Positions 1 through 12,026 are shown, counted from the stretch's first letter. The stretch is 64,000 nt of DNA from Oscheius dolichura (GCA_932521035.1 OW051493.1:6572001-6636000), one strand, 5' to 3'. Notes: generated from the letters alone by a model not told the origin. Program-made: numbers and translations.

Positions 1-154
1 GCAGCACCGGCACTCCGTTAACCATGATCCGGCCGTCCTCCATATACGAGCGGATATCCTTGGAGATCTTCCTCCTGTCAAAAATGGAACTGGGGCGGGC
101 CGAGCCGTAGAATTCGATCGAGTCCTCGTGTCCAATATTCATCATTCCGATCAT
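1..154 (-). CDS. 5' end of an unidentified protein-coding gene (runs off the window)
   Basis: Reading leftwards from the ATG at 154-152 there is an open frame of 51 codons to the window edge. It begins MIGMMNIGHEDSIEFYGSAR and continues with a charged stretch (DRRKISKDIRSYMEDGR) and then VNGVPVL. I do not recognise it. The start is inferred from the first Met; no splice acceptor lies beside it. Codon choice is GC-rich like the transporter genes further right. It could also be an internal exon preceded by an intron. Nothing about function can be said from this piece. Confidence 0.4.
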   Translation of the reverse strand, partial: MIGMMNIGHEDSIEFYGSARPSSIFDRRKISKDIRSYMEDGRIMVNGVPVL

Positions 155-2148
155 TTTTGTTTTCTGAAAAAGGGTGAATTCGAGGAGGAACAAGCCGCGA
201 GGGAGAAAGTAATTTGCTCGTGATATTTGAGGTTTCGAAATCACGCGCGAGAAATACGAAGAATACTATTAGGAGGAAGAGGCAGGTTTGCCAACAATTG
301 GATTGTTTACCGGGGAAGGGTCGTCAAAATGGACAGCGAGGAACTGACTGGCAGACACGCGGAACAGGTCATCTCGACCAAAATGTGCAAGGGGAGGAAT
401 AGGACGGAAGGAGACCTATCGGCCACCTTTCTTCGGCTCGTGAACCGCGTCTGCTCGTTTATATAGAGGATCTCCCTCCCTGCCGTCACTAAATTGGCAA
501 AGTTCTCTTCCTAGAAAATGTAGTAGACTCCCAAACACGAGGAGATGTAAAGATAAAAACGTCTCTTCCTCTAAAAATAGCAGTATCAGAAAACAGACGA
601 ATTGGATCCTCCTCGAGACGGGAGAATGACGTCCTCTACAATTCGAGGTGCGTCTTACCCAGACGCAATAACCATCTTTGATATCTTGAGAGGGAAACAA
701 AAATAGCCGGGGAGGTGTGAATTTATGGGGACGGGGTGGGCGATGATCGGCCGTTTTCATCAAGGATGTTCAACCCATCGACGAGTCTTGCCCCTTGTGC
801 ACAACGCATGACCCGAGATATCAGATGGAGGAGGTTTGTTAATTTCTCGAATTCAATAGATTTTATCGGGAACTTCAGTTTTTGGAAATATTGGGAAAGA
901 GAAAAGTCTAGCCATCGGCCATGGGAGAGGCTTCCCTGAAGGCGACCGCAATACAAGCGGGGGAGAGGAAAATGACAAATGTGAGATGGCCGGGAGTGAA
1001 TTGGACAATCAACGGAATGGTTGATGTTTTCCCCGAATACGGTGTGCCGTGGAGTGGAAACGGGGGAGGCCGTGATCTATCGACGGCCGTCTTACCCGGC
1101 CCATCCTTTCGGGGAACACTGCAAAGTAGACGGCGAGAAGCCTAAGAGTTCTCCGTCTCTTCGTCGAATACCATGCAGTGAAGCGGCTAATTTCTTTGTT
1201 TTAAAGGACCGAACGATGGGTTTCCGCTTCGATTTTTGGACAGACCACCTTGAGGAAGAGGGACTAATTCGATCTGGCAGGGGACATGCTAACGTCAAAC
1301 CGACCTGTCTCGAGAAACCAAACAGTTTTGGAACTGAACTACTCGGGAAGGGAGAAGATAGGTCAAGGATCGGGAAAGGGACTGTCCACAAGTGATTGGG
1401 AACGACGAGTTATAGCTATTGCGGCCGAAGAACCGGAATATACCGGGTGTAAAAAAGCGACTGACAAGGACATGATACACCCGGAAGAGAAGGCGACAGA
1501 TACCGTTAGAATAAGGGAGGGTGCCCCCTTATATACCCTACCCCCTATCCATATTCTCGTAAATATGAATTGAGCAAACCTCCTCCGCGGAGTAGCCCGA
1601 AGAGGCGAGCCAAAGACTAAGTCAGTATCAGGAACCGGCCAGTGTTGCATTTTGAGCAGGGGTGATTCAGCGAACCGGCTGCAAAATATCGGGGACAACA
1701 AGTAAGAAAGGGGGAGGATGAGGGGAAAGGGTCACGGGGAGACCGGGCGGACATAACAGAGCTATTTTTAGATAAGAGTACTCGAAAGAGAAGTAAGACT
1801 TGTGGCTATTCACCTGGGGGACACGCACTTTCCTAGGGAATGCCCGGTACCAATGGAAGACAAGAATATATGGTTCGTCCGGGCACAGGCGGCCATCCCC
1901 CTTCACCTGCTCGCTTCTATCTTATTCTGACTTCTGCCGTTTATTTCAGTTTCATTACCAATGAGGCTTCATATTAAAATAACTGTCACCTAGCCATGTG
2001 ATATGAACTGTTTTGCAGACCTTATAGAAAAGAGATGAGTCAACTTATTGTATGTACCAGGCTCGAGGTGAACCCGCCAAGGGATAGACTTCCCAAACGA
2101 TAAAACGAAACATTTCAAAATACAAAACCAAGTCTTTATTGTCGACAT
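155..2148. other. Intergenic region with no supportable gene
   Basis: About 2 kb without any reading frame that shows a recognisable domain or a believable exon chain. Several overlapping short frames exist on both strands, but they are low-complexity and lack consistent splice sites. I see nothing else definite here. Confidence 0.5.
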
Positions 2149-2235
2149 CTACAGGTCTCCGATGCCGTCTCCCCCTCCAGCCGGCTCTTCGTCCTCCTTC
2201 TTCTCTTCTTCATCGGATTCCACGGCCGTCTCCAT
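2149..2235 (-). CDS. Possible short acidic 3' coding exon (28 codons plus stop)
   Basis: On the minus strand an ATG at 2235 opens 28 codons rich in Glu/Asp/Lys (METAVESDEEEKKEDEE), then a Gly-rich end and a TAG at 2151-2149. An AATAAA signal (2140-2135) follows 8 nt later. An acidic tail, a stop and an immediate poly(A) signal resemble a gene's 3' end. However, there is no room for a gene body before the poly(A) signal of the neighbouring gene at 2379-2374, and an in-frame stop sits just upstream of the Met. It may be an alternative last exon of the Kunitz-like gene, or chance. No function is assigned. Confidence 0.2.
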   Translation of the reverse strand: METAVESDEEEKKEDEEPAGGGDGIGDL

Positions 2236-2496
2236 CTTTCACCATCTCTCCAGCCGTTGATTTACCCGTTGATATCCGCTCAGACGGTTCGAATTCATGC
2301 CTTACTTATCGCTGCATCATAAAAACATGAAGGAGTAGATATCTATCTGGTTACAAAATAGATAAGGGTAGTCTTTATTTATATAGTAAACTGAGGGAGA
2401 AGGAGAAAGGCTACGTTGTCTGGGGGAAGGACAGTCAGATGAAGATGTGAGGGACCCGAGGGAGATCAGAAGGAGACGGCTCGAGGCAGGCTACGG

Positions 2497-3513
2497 TCAC
2501 GGATTGAGAGCGGCGACTTCTCTCTGGTCGTGGGGATACTTCCTCATCGAGTTGGATCGTCGTCTCCAGAAGATGACGCCGGTTATGATGGAGGTGAGGG
2601 CCACGACGGCCAGAATAACCACCCACAGGCTAGAGAAACCATCCTCCACTCCCTAAAACTACGCTCTTCAGAGACGCAGGCTGCCTACCTCGAGGCTGGC
2701 GGGTGTCTCCACCTCTGGACTGGCCACAGTGGTCGGCGCCTCCGTCTGAGGAGGCGGAGTACAGCAGAAGGCCTCGAATGCCCCCTGGATACAGACGTGG
2801 CTCTCCGGACAGAAGCGATGGCTACAGTTTCGACCAATTAGTCGTCTGGTGACCTCCTTCTCGATCTCGTCCTCCTCGTTCTTATACACCACCAGATGGG
2901 AGTAGGGTTCCTCGCCATTCGGGCACATGGAGGCGGCCTCCTCCCTGTATCTCTCTGGAATGGAAGGGAATAAATAGGGCAAGGAGGACTGACCAGCGGT
3001 GGAGTTGTCACAGCAGATGGCGGAGAACTCGCCGTAATTGATGTAGTAGCTGCCGGGAGGACAGCGGTGGCTGCTGCTCTGTCCTTCCTCGTCGTAGGTC
3101 GGCCAGCCGGTCATGTTGAAACCCTCGCATTGAGCACTGTCTGCTGCAAAGGGGGTACCTTGCCACTATTTCAACATGACGTCGGTCTATTTGCCGACTA
3201 AAATTAACAGACTAACCGGGAAGGTTTTTCTCGGCAGACGGCACATCGCCGTACACATTGCCGTCGCCGTCACAGCCCTCGAAATTAAAGGCGTACACTT
3301 TCTCCCGGAATGAATCCACGTAGAACTGAAATAGGATTATTTCGAATAGGGGGGACTCACGCCGAGGCCGGCCGGGAGTGTCGGCTCCTCGCCCTCTTCA
3401 CAGGGTCTGCCAAATTTGGGAGCGTAGTTATCCCGACCAGGGTCATTCCACTCTCCGATGATGGCCGACTGAACTGGCTGGGAGAGGAAGAGAAGGGACC
3501 CGAGGAAGAGCAT
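2497..3513 (-). CDS. Kunitz-like / lustrin-type cysteine-rich type I membrane protein
   Basis: Five exons can be joined in frame: 3513-3361, 3325-3217, 3143-2994, 2954-2689 and 2652-2497. The product has an N-terminal hydrophobic signal (LFLGSLLFLSQPVQS). Next comes a Kunitz-like segment (FYVDSFREKVYAFNFEGC) that keeps only three of the six family cysteines. Two cysteine-rich blocks of the C...CP..S..CC type follow, like nematode lustrin-type repeats. A Thr/Pro linker, one membrane helix (LWVVILAVVALTSIITGVIFW) and a short basic tail ending NP close the protein, so it is probably a secreted or cell-surface molecule. Inhibitor activity is doubtful because the key cysteines are lost. The start Met follows a TTTCAG acceptor with no gap, suggesting spliced-leader addition. 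AATAAA lies at 2379-2374. The fold assignment is from residue pattern only. Confidence 0.7.
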
Positions 3514-5623
3514 CTGAAAGAGGATTAAGAGTGCAGGAAGGAGGAACTTTGGAGGCCAGATGGAGGAGAGGGCGAGATGTGTGTTTATAGAGGAAAACAC
3601 CAGAGAGCAAAACACGGGTGGCCATGGGAGCCGACGGCCGGGAGGAGGAAATGTGGTCGGACGACACGGGACAGCCAAAAAGTGACAGGGGAGGACGGCC
3701 CCCTACAGGGCAGACTGGCGGCCAGTGGCGCGACTGCGGGACCCTCTCGAGCATGCTTTGGAATATGTTATTTCCTTGAAAATCTCGATTTTTCAAGCTC
3801 GTTCAGCTGGTTTCTAACGTGTCGCCGGCTCCTGTTTACCTGCAACAAAATGGGGATTTCCGTCGCTGCTCGGAAGTTTTTCGCCTCATTCAATTAGGGT
3901 AATTCGATAAGTATAAAAGTATAATCACGGGGTATAAATGGGAAACCGATAAAAATAGAAGCATTCCTTCTTCCCAGTAACATCATTTGATTGACCTATG
4001 ATTAGAGGGCCTGTCTGTTTTCGCCGTCCTTCCTATCAGCTCGGTTCTGCTACTTCCGTGCTCTAGAGAAAGGAAAGATCGGACTCAAATGAAATTTGAA
4101 AATATTGAGAGGGGGACAGCGGCGGGGAGGAGGGAAAAGTCCTCCTAAAACACTGAGAACACTTGTTAATAGAAAAAGATGGCGGGCTAAAAACTGGTAG
4201 GGACAGCTGCGGGTCATGTGTACTACCCGTGGGGGACCCAATTCCACGGCTCGTTTGGGATCAGGGGCTGGTCTTTGAGAGGTGGGTCGGAGGAGGATAC
4301 AGCTGTTTTTAGGGGGATATCAGAGGAAAATAAGGGTCGGTCACATGGCCCGCGTCCCATTACGGAACATAGAGAGGGAGGCGTCGTCTAGAGTTACCAG
4401 AGTTGTCATTTTTCGTCGGGACACGAGGAATGAGCAGAAGGACCCATGAGAAGGAGCAGATTGCGTGAGAAGTTCCCGTGACCCAAGGGAAAGAAGCGGG
4501 GAAAGCGTCAGTAGGACTCGAAGTCCGTCCTCCCCCGATCCGTTATCAGCCAGCCGTTTTGGCCCGGCAGACGTCACCTCGAGTCGCGACACGCTTCGAT
4601 GGACCGAAGGACAAACGGATGTCGACAGGAGTCGGGGGCACCTCTTCCATTTTGACGACGATATATCTGTATCCGTCTCGAATTGGAGACGCTGTTTTGA
4701 GCGGGCGATGAAGGGATAACAACGACTATTTGGGGCAGAGGGAGCAGCTAAAGTATCGGGGAAGGGACATCACAGGGAAAGCAGGAAGGCTCCAAGGGGA
4801 GGAAAGAGGAGACATCGGCAAGTAGCCACAATTAGACAGCAAAAAAACCACATCGAATCGTGTTCCCACTTCCCGAAATTCAAGGGTGGATGTTGTGGTC
4901 GGCCACCTTTGCCATCCGCTAAAAATCGAACTCCCTCCGGGTGCTCTTCAGCTCTTTTTTCGAGGATATTCAGGGATAAAAGTGCGCTTGAGCAAGAAGT
5001 GACGAGACTAACGAGGCACACAAAGGCAGTGGCACAAAAGGGGCGGAAAACTGCCGGAGGGAGGAGACGAGTTAGATCAAAGACTGGGAGGGGAAGAGAT
5101 TGTTACATTTAGAACAATATCAGGAATGGGGTCACCTCTGTGAGATAACTCGAGAGAACTCGAACATCACTCCCAGTAGTGGATAAGGAACGTTTTTTCC
5201 CATCTCTCTTTCATGATAAATTAGTGGCTGGGATGGAGGCAGCAGCTCGTAAAGGAGGACTCATAAATTGAAGAGAGAGGGCAACTATTTTCTGATGCGG
5301 CTACAACTTCGCTGGATTATGAATAAGCCCTCATTGGTGCGGAAAATACGCGAAGAAAGCATAATTAGTGCCCAGTTACAGTGTGATGTCTATCCTCTCT
5401 GAATAATTAGATGAAGCGTAAAAGAGCCGGCCCATTGGCTTCGAATCTTCCAAAAAAGAGCCACTTTAGGCTGGTCGTAGTCTTGAACGCGCCACTACCG
5501 CACAATTTGGACGCAGTAGTCGAGCAGAAAGAGAATCATGGTTGGCTTAGTTCCACATAAACACTAAGGGCCACGAAGCCGACAGAAAAAGGACAACTGG
5601 TAGACAAGAACATAAGGGATCAG
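3514..5623. other. Intergenic region, no gene recognised
   Basis: Roughly 2.1 kb between the start of the Kunitz-like gene and the poly(A) signal of CMTR1. Short frames exist on both strands around 3.6-3.9 and 4.4-5.1 kb, but they show no domain, no coherent splice pattern and no poly(A) signal in a convincing place. Confidence 0.5.
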
Positions 5624-5741
5624 TTTATTGTCTGTGCACTTACATATAAAAACTTTGTTATATAGAAAAAAAGGAGATTATCAATGTAAACAAATTACCC
5701 GGATTAATAATTGACAAAACAATTGACTACATCAAAGCAGG

Positions 5742-8700
5742 TTAATGGTGCGTATCTCCTATGACTTCTCGATGATTTTTATCAACGATCTCATACAGTT
5801 CTGCTATGGTTACACCGCTTTGATGAGATGGCTTCGAGAAAATTACATTCGGTCCATAATCGTCATTTACTGAAAAAAAATAAAAACATTGTGTAAAAAA
5901 TTAATCAACATACAGCTACTTTCCCATCTCCAAATGTATTGCATAGATTTTACCTCACCACTTAGAAGTCGTTTCATGATGGCAACATCCCAGAATGGGG
6001 CACAGCATCCATTTCTGGAAAAAAAACACCTTCAAAATTGGGCAAAAATGAAACGAACTGTTCAAAATCTTGTTCAAACACCGAACTTCGGTTTGGCTGG
6101 AATGCGAAGATTCGTCTTTGCGTACGAGACCACCCTATGTGCCATTCTTCTACAAATATAGGGTAATAGTTAAAAAAACACAAGGAAATCATCAAGCAAC
6201 ATTTAGTATGGCCGCCCCAAAAGCTACACCGATGCGGGAATGGGGCAATGCGTAAGTTGCGGTTTACGGTGCAAACATCGCAGGTTCGGTTCTCGCCGGC
6301 GTCAATGAAGATGATTACACGACGGTCTTCAGACCATGAGTTTATGGTGAAAATATACGTGTCCTGAGACTTTTGCAATTTTTTTGCAATCATAGCAATG
6401 GATAAATAACGACCTTTAAGAATCCTTGCAAAGCGAACTGCAGTGATTGCTAGGTGATGGCCGTTTTCTTCAAATAGTATAGTTTGCACTCCACGGTGAA
6501 CAAGATGTTTAAATTTCTGTTTATTCTGTAATTTGCGGAACTAAATTTACGATAAGCATTTAAATATACCTTCAACAGTTCTCTTGGATCAAGGGTCTTG
6601 GCTACCACGACTTCTCTCGGCCTCAATGTTCTTTTTGTACGCTCCATAGAAGGGCGACCACGCGGGCCTGGTCGCTGCACTGGAACGCTAATTTCAACTT
6701 CTGGGTTAACCTAAATCTTCATTATTTAACTAATATCCTGAGATCACAAACTCGATGAAGGGCTTTGCAAAACTTTTCGGCGGCTTTCATACGATTAGCA
6801 TAAGTTAGATTGGAAATATCATCACCATGCAGAACAGCAGCATCAATAATTCGAACAACATCTTTATACTCTTTTATGTGCTTCTAGAAAAATGAGAAAA
6901 ATGAGCCTTTTTTTGAAACAAACCTCATCGATAAGCGTGTGGTACTTTGTTAATTCCACCAAGAGAATGGTTTTTTCTGGTATACGGATATCAGTATCCT
7001 CAAACATTTTCCATTCCTTGTCGTACACGAATACACCTCTCTAAAAACATGTCTACCTATTTCATGCACAAAGTACCGATTTAGAGACTAACAACTTTGG
7101 CTGACTAGGAACCCTTTCAGAAAGAAGGGTACAAGCGAACTCGGCATATTTCAGCTGACGGTCTCCATGGTTTGTGAAAAGATCAGTACGAAAAGGTGGC
7201 ATTTTTGCGTTAATATTATCATCACCAAGTGTCTGCAAACTATATTTTGATAGAATTGTTGGTTGACACACTTTTTTACAGAACTGTCCAATAATCGTCA
7301 TGGCATTGAGATTATATCGAACAGCATCCTCTTTTCTTGCCCGTGGTTTATCGGGAATCTCCCAATACTGCATACATTTATCTCGAAGATCGCCCTTAAA
7401 CTCTTTATAGTTTAACTAAACCTCATACTTGATCCCTGTCTATTTGGCCTTGATTTTTCGCAAAACTAAGGTATTTCTTGAGATATACTTCTTGACGATA
7501 AGCTAATCTAAATTCGAACATTAATGGAAATTGAGTTCTTCACTTTTCATTATGATCCACGAGATAATTGTAAAACCCTTCGTCTTCTTTCATGACTTCA
7601 AGTGGGACAATAGCAACAACATCATTACCGGAGTCCTTCAATTTACCCAACTCTACATTTACTCTGAATGGATAATATTTAAATAAACGAAGAATGCTAA
7701 CCTTTTCAAATAGGTTTTTACTCTATTAGAATATTCCCTTCTTAGACCTTTACATATAATATATCGTTCCGAATTCGCAGGACGACTAGTATGGGGCTTA
7801 TGCAAACATATCTCATCGTAGCATACGTACATTAGATAAATTAACCCAGCGCTTAAATCAAAGATTAAAAGTAGTTAGACTCATACCTAAACGGAGTAAA
7901 AATATCGAAAAGTTTACAAAAGAAATTTCCCCCCTCACGAACGATACACAAAGAGACCAAAAGCTGGCAGAGGTAAAGCCTCTTGGAAAGGATTTCCTGA
8001 ATATTCTCTTGACCTTCAACGCTGAAGCCACCATCGGCCATCATCAGATGGACACCCAAACCATCCGTGCCTGTAAGGCAAATATTAAGTCTATCTTAGC
8101 CATAATCCACCTTTCATAATGAAATTTTCGAGAGAATCAATATTTTCGGGATTCATGACATCTCCATCGTTATATTTACCATAGAACGGTTCAAAAAAAT
8201 ATGGCGAAGATGCATTAAATTTCTCTAGCTTAAAGTCATCTTTGCCTAGAATAACTTATGTTTAAATTGAAATCAAAACATATCACCAGCTAGGGTGAAT
8301 CCAAATCCCTTCGTGTTATAGAAACCTTTTCGCCACAGCATATATTCAGAAAATCCACCAGGTCCAGCACAAACATCAGCAAAATAAAAGATCTCTTTGT
8401 CGCGGTCTGTATTAACTGGCTTTGCAGCAGGAGTTACAGATTCCCCTTCTTTTTTAAAGACTGGATTTTTTTCCTAATAACAAATAATAGCCACAATAAA
8501 AATAACGTACTGTGAGTCTTTTAGGATCTTCTTGACTGAATAGCCAATCAAATACCTTGTCCATATTTGCTGCCTTCATAGCAGCACGGTTTTGAAAGAA
8601 TGCTCCATGAATCGTCTCGTATGGATTTGCCCTTGTTCGAGCTTCACGAAGCTCTCTATCAGACAGATGGTCAAAAACCTAAATTATAACGCTGATTTAA

Positions 8701-9544
8701 TTAACACAACTTACATCCTTAGCCCTGAGCATACCTTGGAGACGTTCTTCCGTGCAAAATTCTATTTCATCATCGAGAGTCAATTTTTTGGATCCTGTTT
8801 CTAGCCAGGCATTCGACTCACTTTCAGTAGCAGCATTTTCTCTGAAGAAAGGATAGAAGTTGAAACACTAAACAAATGCACACCTATCGTGATCGTTGCA
8901 CTTCGGCATCCATAGCACATCTTCTGTTATTGGCTTTTCTTCTTGACCTTCGTCCCATTTCTCATCAAATGTACGAGAGACAACCTAATTGCAAATAAGA
9001 AATATTAACAAAATAGTAATACTTTTGAGGATTCATGGCCCAAACCGACTCGGCCTCGTTGTGTTGACAATCCTACCGGATCGACACGACCTGAAAGTAC
9101 ACGATCATAGAAAAAACATAAATACCACACCCTGCCCATGCTTTCCTAGACCTTCTCCTTCTCTATAACCCATTTGCTCCATCATTCTTGCGGCGAAGCC
9201 TTTTTTGGCTGCAGGCTCGTACGCCGTCTCGTCGACATTGTTATCATTTTTATCGCCATCATCATTGTTCACTTCATCTTCTTCTTCAGAAGCTGACGAA
9301 TTTTCGCCACTCGTACGTCGACGCTTTCTCTGAAAATATGCCTACCTAAATATGTTTAGAACTTACGCTGAACGTTTCCATTTCTTCTTCGTATATACTT
9401 GTTGTTTCTACTCTTCGAGCATTAGCAATCACATTCATCCTTTTTTTATGCGCAGCAGCTCCACTAGACTGTTGCGCATCTTCATCGGAATCCTATAATT
9501 AGTGTTACTTATAATAAACTAAAGCATACCGATTTTTCAAACAT
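5742..9544 (-). CDS. cmtr-1: Cap-specific mRNA (nucleoside-2'-O-)-methyltransferase 1 (CMTR1 family)
   Basis: A nuclear enzyme family that methylates the 2'-O of the first transcribed nucleotide of capped mRNA (cap-1). About 17 short exons read leftwards. An acidic/basic N-terminus comes first, then a G-patch ([15 protein letters not shown]). The FtsJ/RrmJ methyltransferase domain follows, with the SAM-site stretch [20 protein letters not shown] and the family catalytic context: Lys in [11 protein letters not shown], Asp in [17 protein letters not shown] and Lys in [13 protein letters not shown]. The C-terminus follows the human guanylyltransferase-like and WW-like end ([19 protein letters not shown]). 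The stop is at 5744-5742 and AATAAA at 5629-5624. The start Met (9544) lies about 30 nt after a TTTTCAG acceptor. The gene is AT-rich. Identity is firm; some internal exon edges around 6.15-6.6 kb are uncertain. Confidence 0.9.
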
Positions 9545-10078
9545 TCCGAGGTTTACCCTTGTTATAAGCTTATAAGCTGAAAATTTTATATTATTATTAC
9601 TAAAGTAAAAGCATAGTATATAGAAAGGAAACGCTAGAAAAGTTAGAAGAAGAAGGTAGTAGAACAGACAAGGAGAAATTCAAAACTCTATTTTCGCGTT
9701 AGTCTCAAAATGTTATTTATCCAATTGCCCGAGTTTTTCGGGACTTCCTCTAGATTGCTGGCCTTTTTCATTCCAATGTGGTTTCCATATTCTGTTTTAC
9801 TGAAGAAACTCCTCAAAATCAATAGTCAACAAGCTTTTTCACACTAATCAAATCCCCCAAGCAGGGTATATAGCTGCGGACTTTGTACCCTATGTTAGAT
9901 CATAAGCCACTCCCTCTCGTTTTTGTCTCCCTTTTAGTTGCTGGCATTCACCCCAGTTCAGGCTCGCTGTCGAAAAGCGCTCAGTTCTACCACATATACG
10001 GGATATCTTTCTATTTTCTTTGTATTTTCCTTTGTAACGGGACTTTACTATATATATAACGCCACATCCTATTTTTTT
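9545..10078. promoter_or_regulatory. Divergent promoter interval between CMTR1 and HSDL2
   Basis: CMTR1 starts leftwards at 9544 and HSDL2 starts rightwards at 10106. The roughly 530 bp between them is AT-rich near CMTR1 and includes TATA-like stretches (for example GGGTATATAG near 9866). Each gene has a polypyrimidine-AG acceptor near its ATG. A shared bidirectional promoter is an inference from spacing only. Confidence 0.35.
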
Positions 10079-10105
10079 CAGGTAGCACCAGAAACAGCCG
10101 ACAGC

Positions 10106-11752
10106 ATGTTCAATACGGGGTAAGCGCATTTCTGTTTACGTTTTCTTTTCTTTTCTGACTCCCTATCGCTTTCCTCTGAGTAGAGTATAGTCTTATCGAA
10201 AGGGAGCAGGGTTTACTCGCTCACTATTCTCTAGCACTTTAGGATGACCGAACCAGCCAGAAAAGGGTTTGTTTTGGCAATTGTAAAATCTTTCATCTCT
10301 TCACTAACCTTAATTTTTCAGAAAGTTTGCCGGCCGAACGGTACTGATCACGGGAGCTTCGCGAGGGATTGGAAAGGAGATTGGACTGAAATTGGCCAAG
10401 GTTAGTCATTTTCCAGATTATTTGGGATATAACACGAATTTAGGATGGAGCCAACATCGTCATCGCGGCCAAAACGGCCACGGCTCATCCGAAACTGCCG
10501 GGGACGATTTACACCGCTGCCCAAGAGATGGAAAAGGCTGGCGGCAAGGCTCTGGCATGTGTGGTGAACGTGCGCGACGAGAATGCCGTGCAGAAGGCCG
10601 TCGAAGAGGCAGTCAAGCGCTTCGGGGGCATAGACATCCTCATCAACAACGCCTCGGCCATCAGTCTGACGAATACGGAGGACACGGACATGAAGAAGTA
10701 CGACCTGATGCACAGTGTCAACGCCCGCGGTACCTACCTCATGTCCAAGGCCTGTCTCCCCTACCTGAAGCAGGGCAAGAATCCCCACATTCTGAACATT
10801 TCTCCTCCCTTGCTGATGGAGAAGCAGTGGTTTCAAAATCACGTGGCGTACACCATGGCCAAATACGGTAGGCTCGCCTGTCAATTCGAATTTCCACTTC
10901 TTACAGGAATGTCCATGTGTGTCTTGGGAATGCACGAAGAATTCCGTCCGTTTGGCATCGCGGTCAACGCACTCTGGCCTCTGACCGGCATCTGGACTGC
11001 AGCCATGGACATGCTCAGCTCTGGATCGGGCGCTGCCGGCTGCAGGAAGGTACCGCCGACTCTGTGGAAGACTTTTTTTCTGTGCTTTGCAGACCGACAT
11101 CATGGCCGACGCTGCTTATGCTGTGCTCTCCCGTAACAGTCGCGACTTCACTGGTAATTTCAGCATCGATGAAGACATTCTTCGCGAGGAAGGGGTCACC
11201 GATTTCTCGAAATATGCTATGGATCCTGGTATTTTCCGTTTTAAAATTAAACTAAAAAATTCAGACGCTCCTTTGATGCCTGACTTCTTTATTCCTGGAG
11301 GAAAGTACGATAAAGTCTTCCAGACAAACATCGATCGCCAGAAAAGCAGAAGCGAAATCAACAAGGCATATTTTCTAATTGTTATGCAGAAGTAACGGTT
11401 TCAGGCAATATCTGGATCACAGATTAGTGATGTTTTTAAGAAGGTCAATGGAATGGTCCATAAGGACTTTGTTGACCAGATGCAAGCCGTCTATCAATTT
11501 AAAATAACCGGAGATGTCCAAAAAACTGTTGTGCTAGACCTGAAGAATGGATCTGGCTCCATGAAAGAAGGAACTGACGAGTCCGCTGATGTGAAATTCA
11601 CCTGCTCTGCTGCTGACTTCCCGGATCTTTTCAATGGCAAGCTCTCGCCAACAAATGCTTTCATGCAGAAAAGATTGAAGATTCAAGGAGATATGCAGAA
11701 AGCTCTAAAACTTGAGGGTCTCCTGAAAAAACTCAATAAGAGCAAACTGTAA
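10106..11752 (+). CDS. hsdl-2: Hydroxysteroid dehydrogenase-like protein 2 (SDR + SCP2 domains), peroxisomal
   Basis: Seven exons: 10106-10119, 10322-10400, 10444-10867, 10907-11049, 11093-11228, 11265-11365 and 11405-11752. They encode 414 residues, close to the roughly 418 of human HSDL2. The N-terminal short-chain dehydrogenase domain shows TGASRGIG (NAD(P) site), NNASAISLTN, NISPP and the YTMAKYG catalytic Tyr-x-x-x-Lys. The last exon encodes an SCP2 sterol-carrier domain (VYQFKITGDV... NGKLSPTNAFMQKRLKIQGDM) and ends SKL, a canonical PTS1 peroxisome signal. A TTTTTTTCAG acceptor lies 24 nt before the ATG. The sixth intron has a GC donor (11366) unless an internal GT at 11381 is used; both keep frame. 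A 24-nt in-frame cassette exon (10243-10266) is possible. A truncated copy of the last exon lies at 63.06 kb. Confidence 0.93.
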
Positions 11753-12026
11753 AATTATTTCTACCTGGAAACGTTTTAAGTTATGTGTATAAAATTTTAT
11801 TTTTCTGTTTTGAAGTTATGATGTTCAAGTAGTCGAAAAACCAGAAGCACAACTTATATCGTCTTGTTCAGCCCTCGGCTGATCCGATTTCTTGATGAGA
11901 GTTCCATATAATATGATATTTCTATACAAGTGAACGCTCTAAGTTTTATTAGCGTTAGGAGAGAAACAACGTTTAACAAGTAATATGTACAAAATGAAAT
12001 ATGCAACAAGCCACTTAGTGGGCCAA

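Noticed and set aside
6222-6303. tRNA-like stretch on the plus strand inside a CMTR1 intron (GGTTCGGTTCTCGCCGGCGTC)
   Set aside because: The T-arm and acceptor 3' side look tRNA-like, but the D-arm is absent and the anticodon loop has the wrong length. At best it is a very decayed tRNA fragment, so I did not annotate it.
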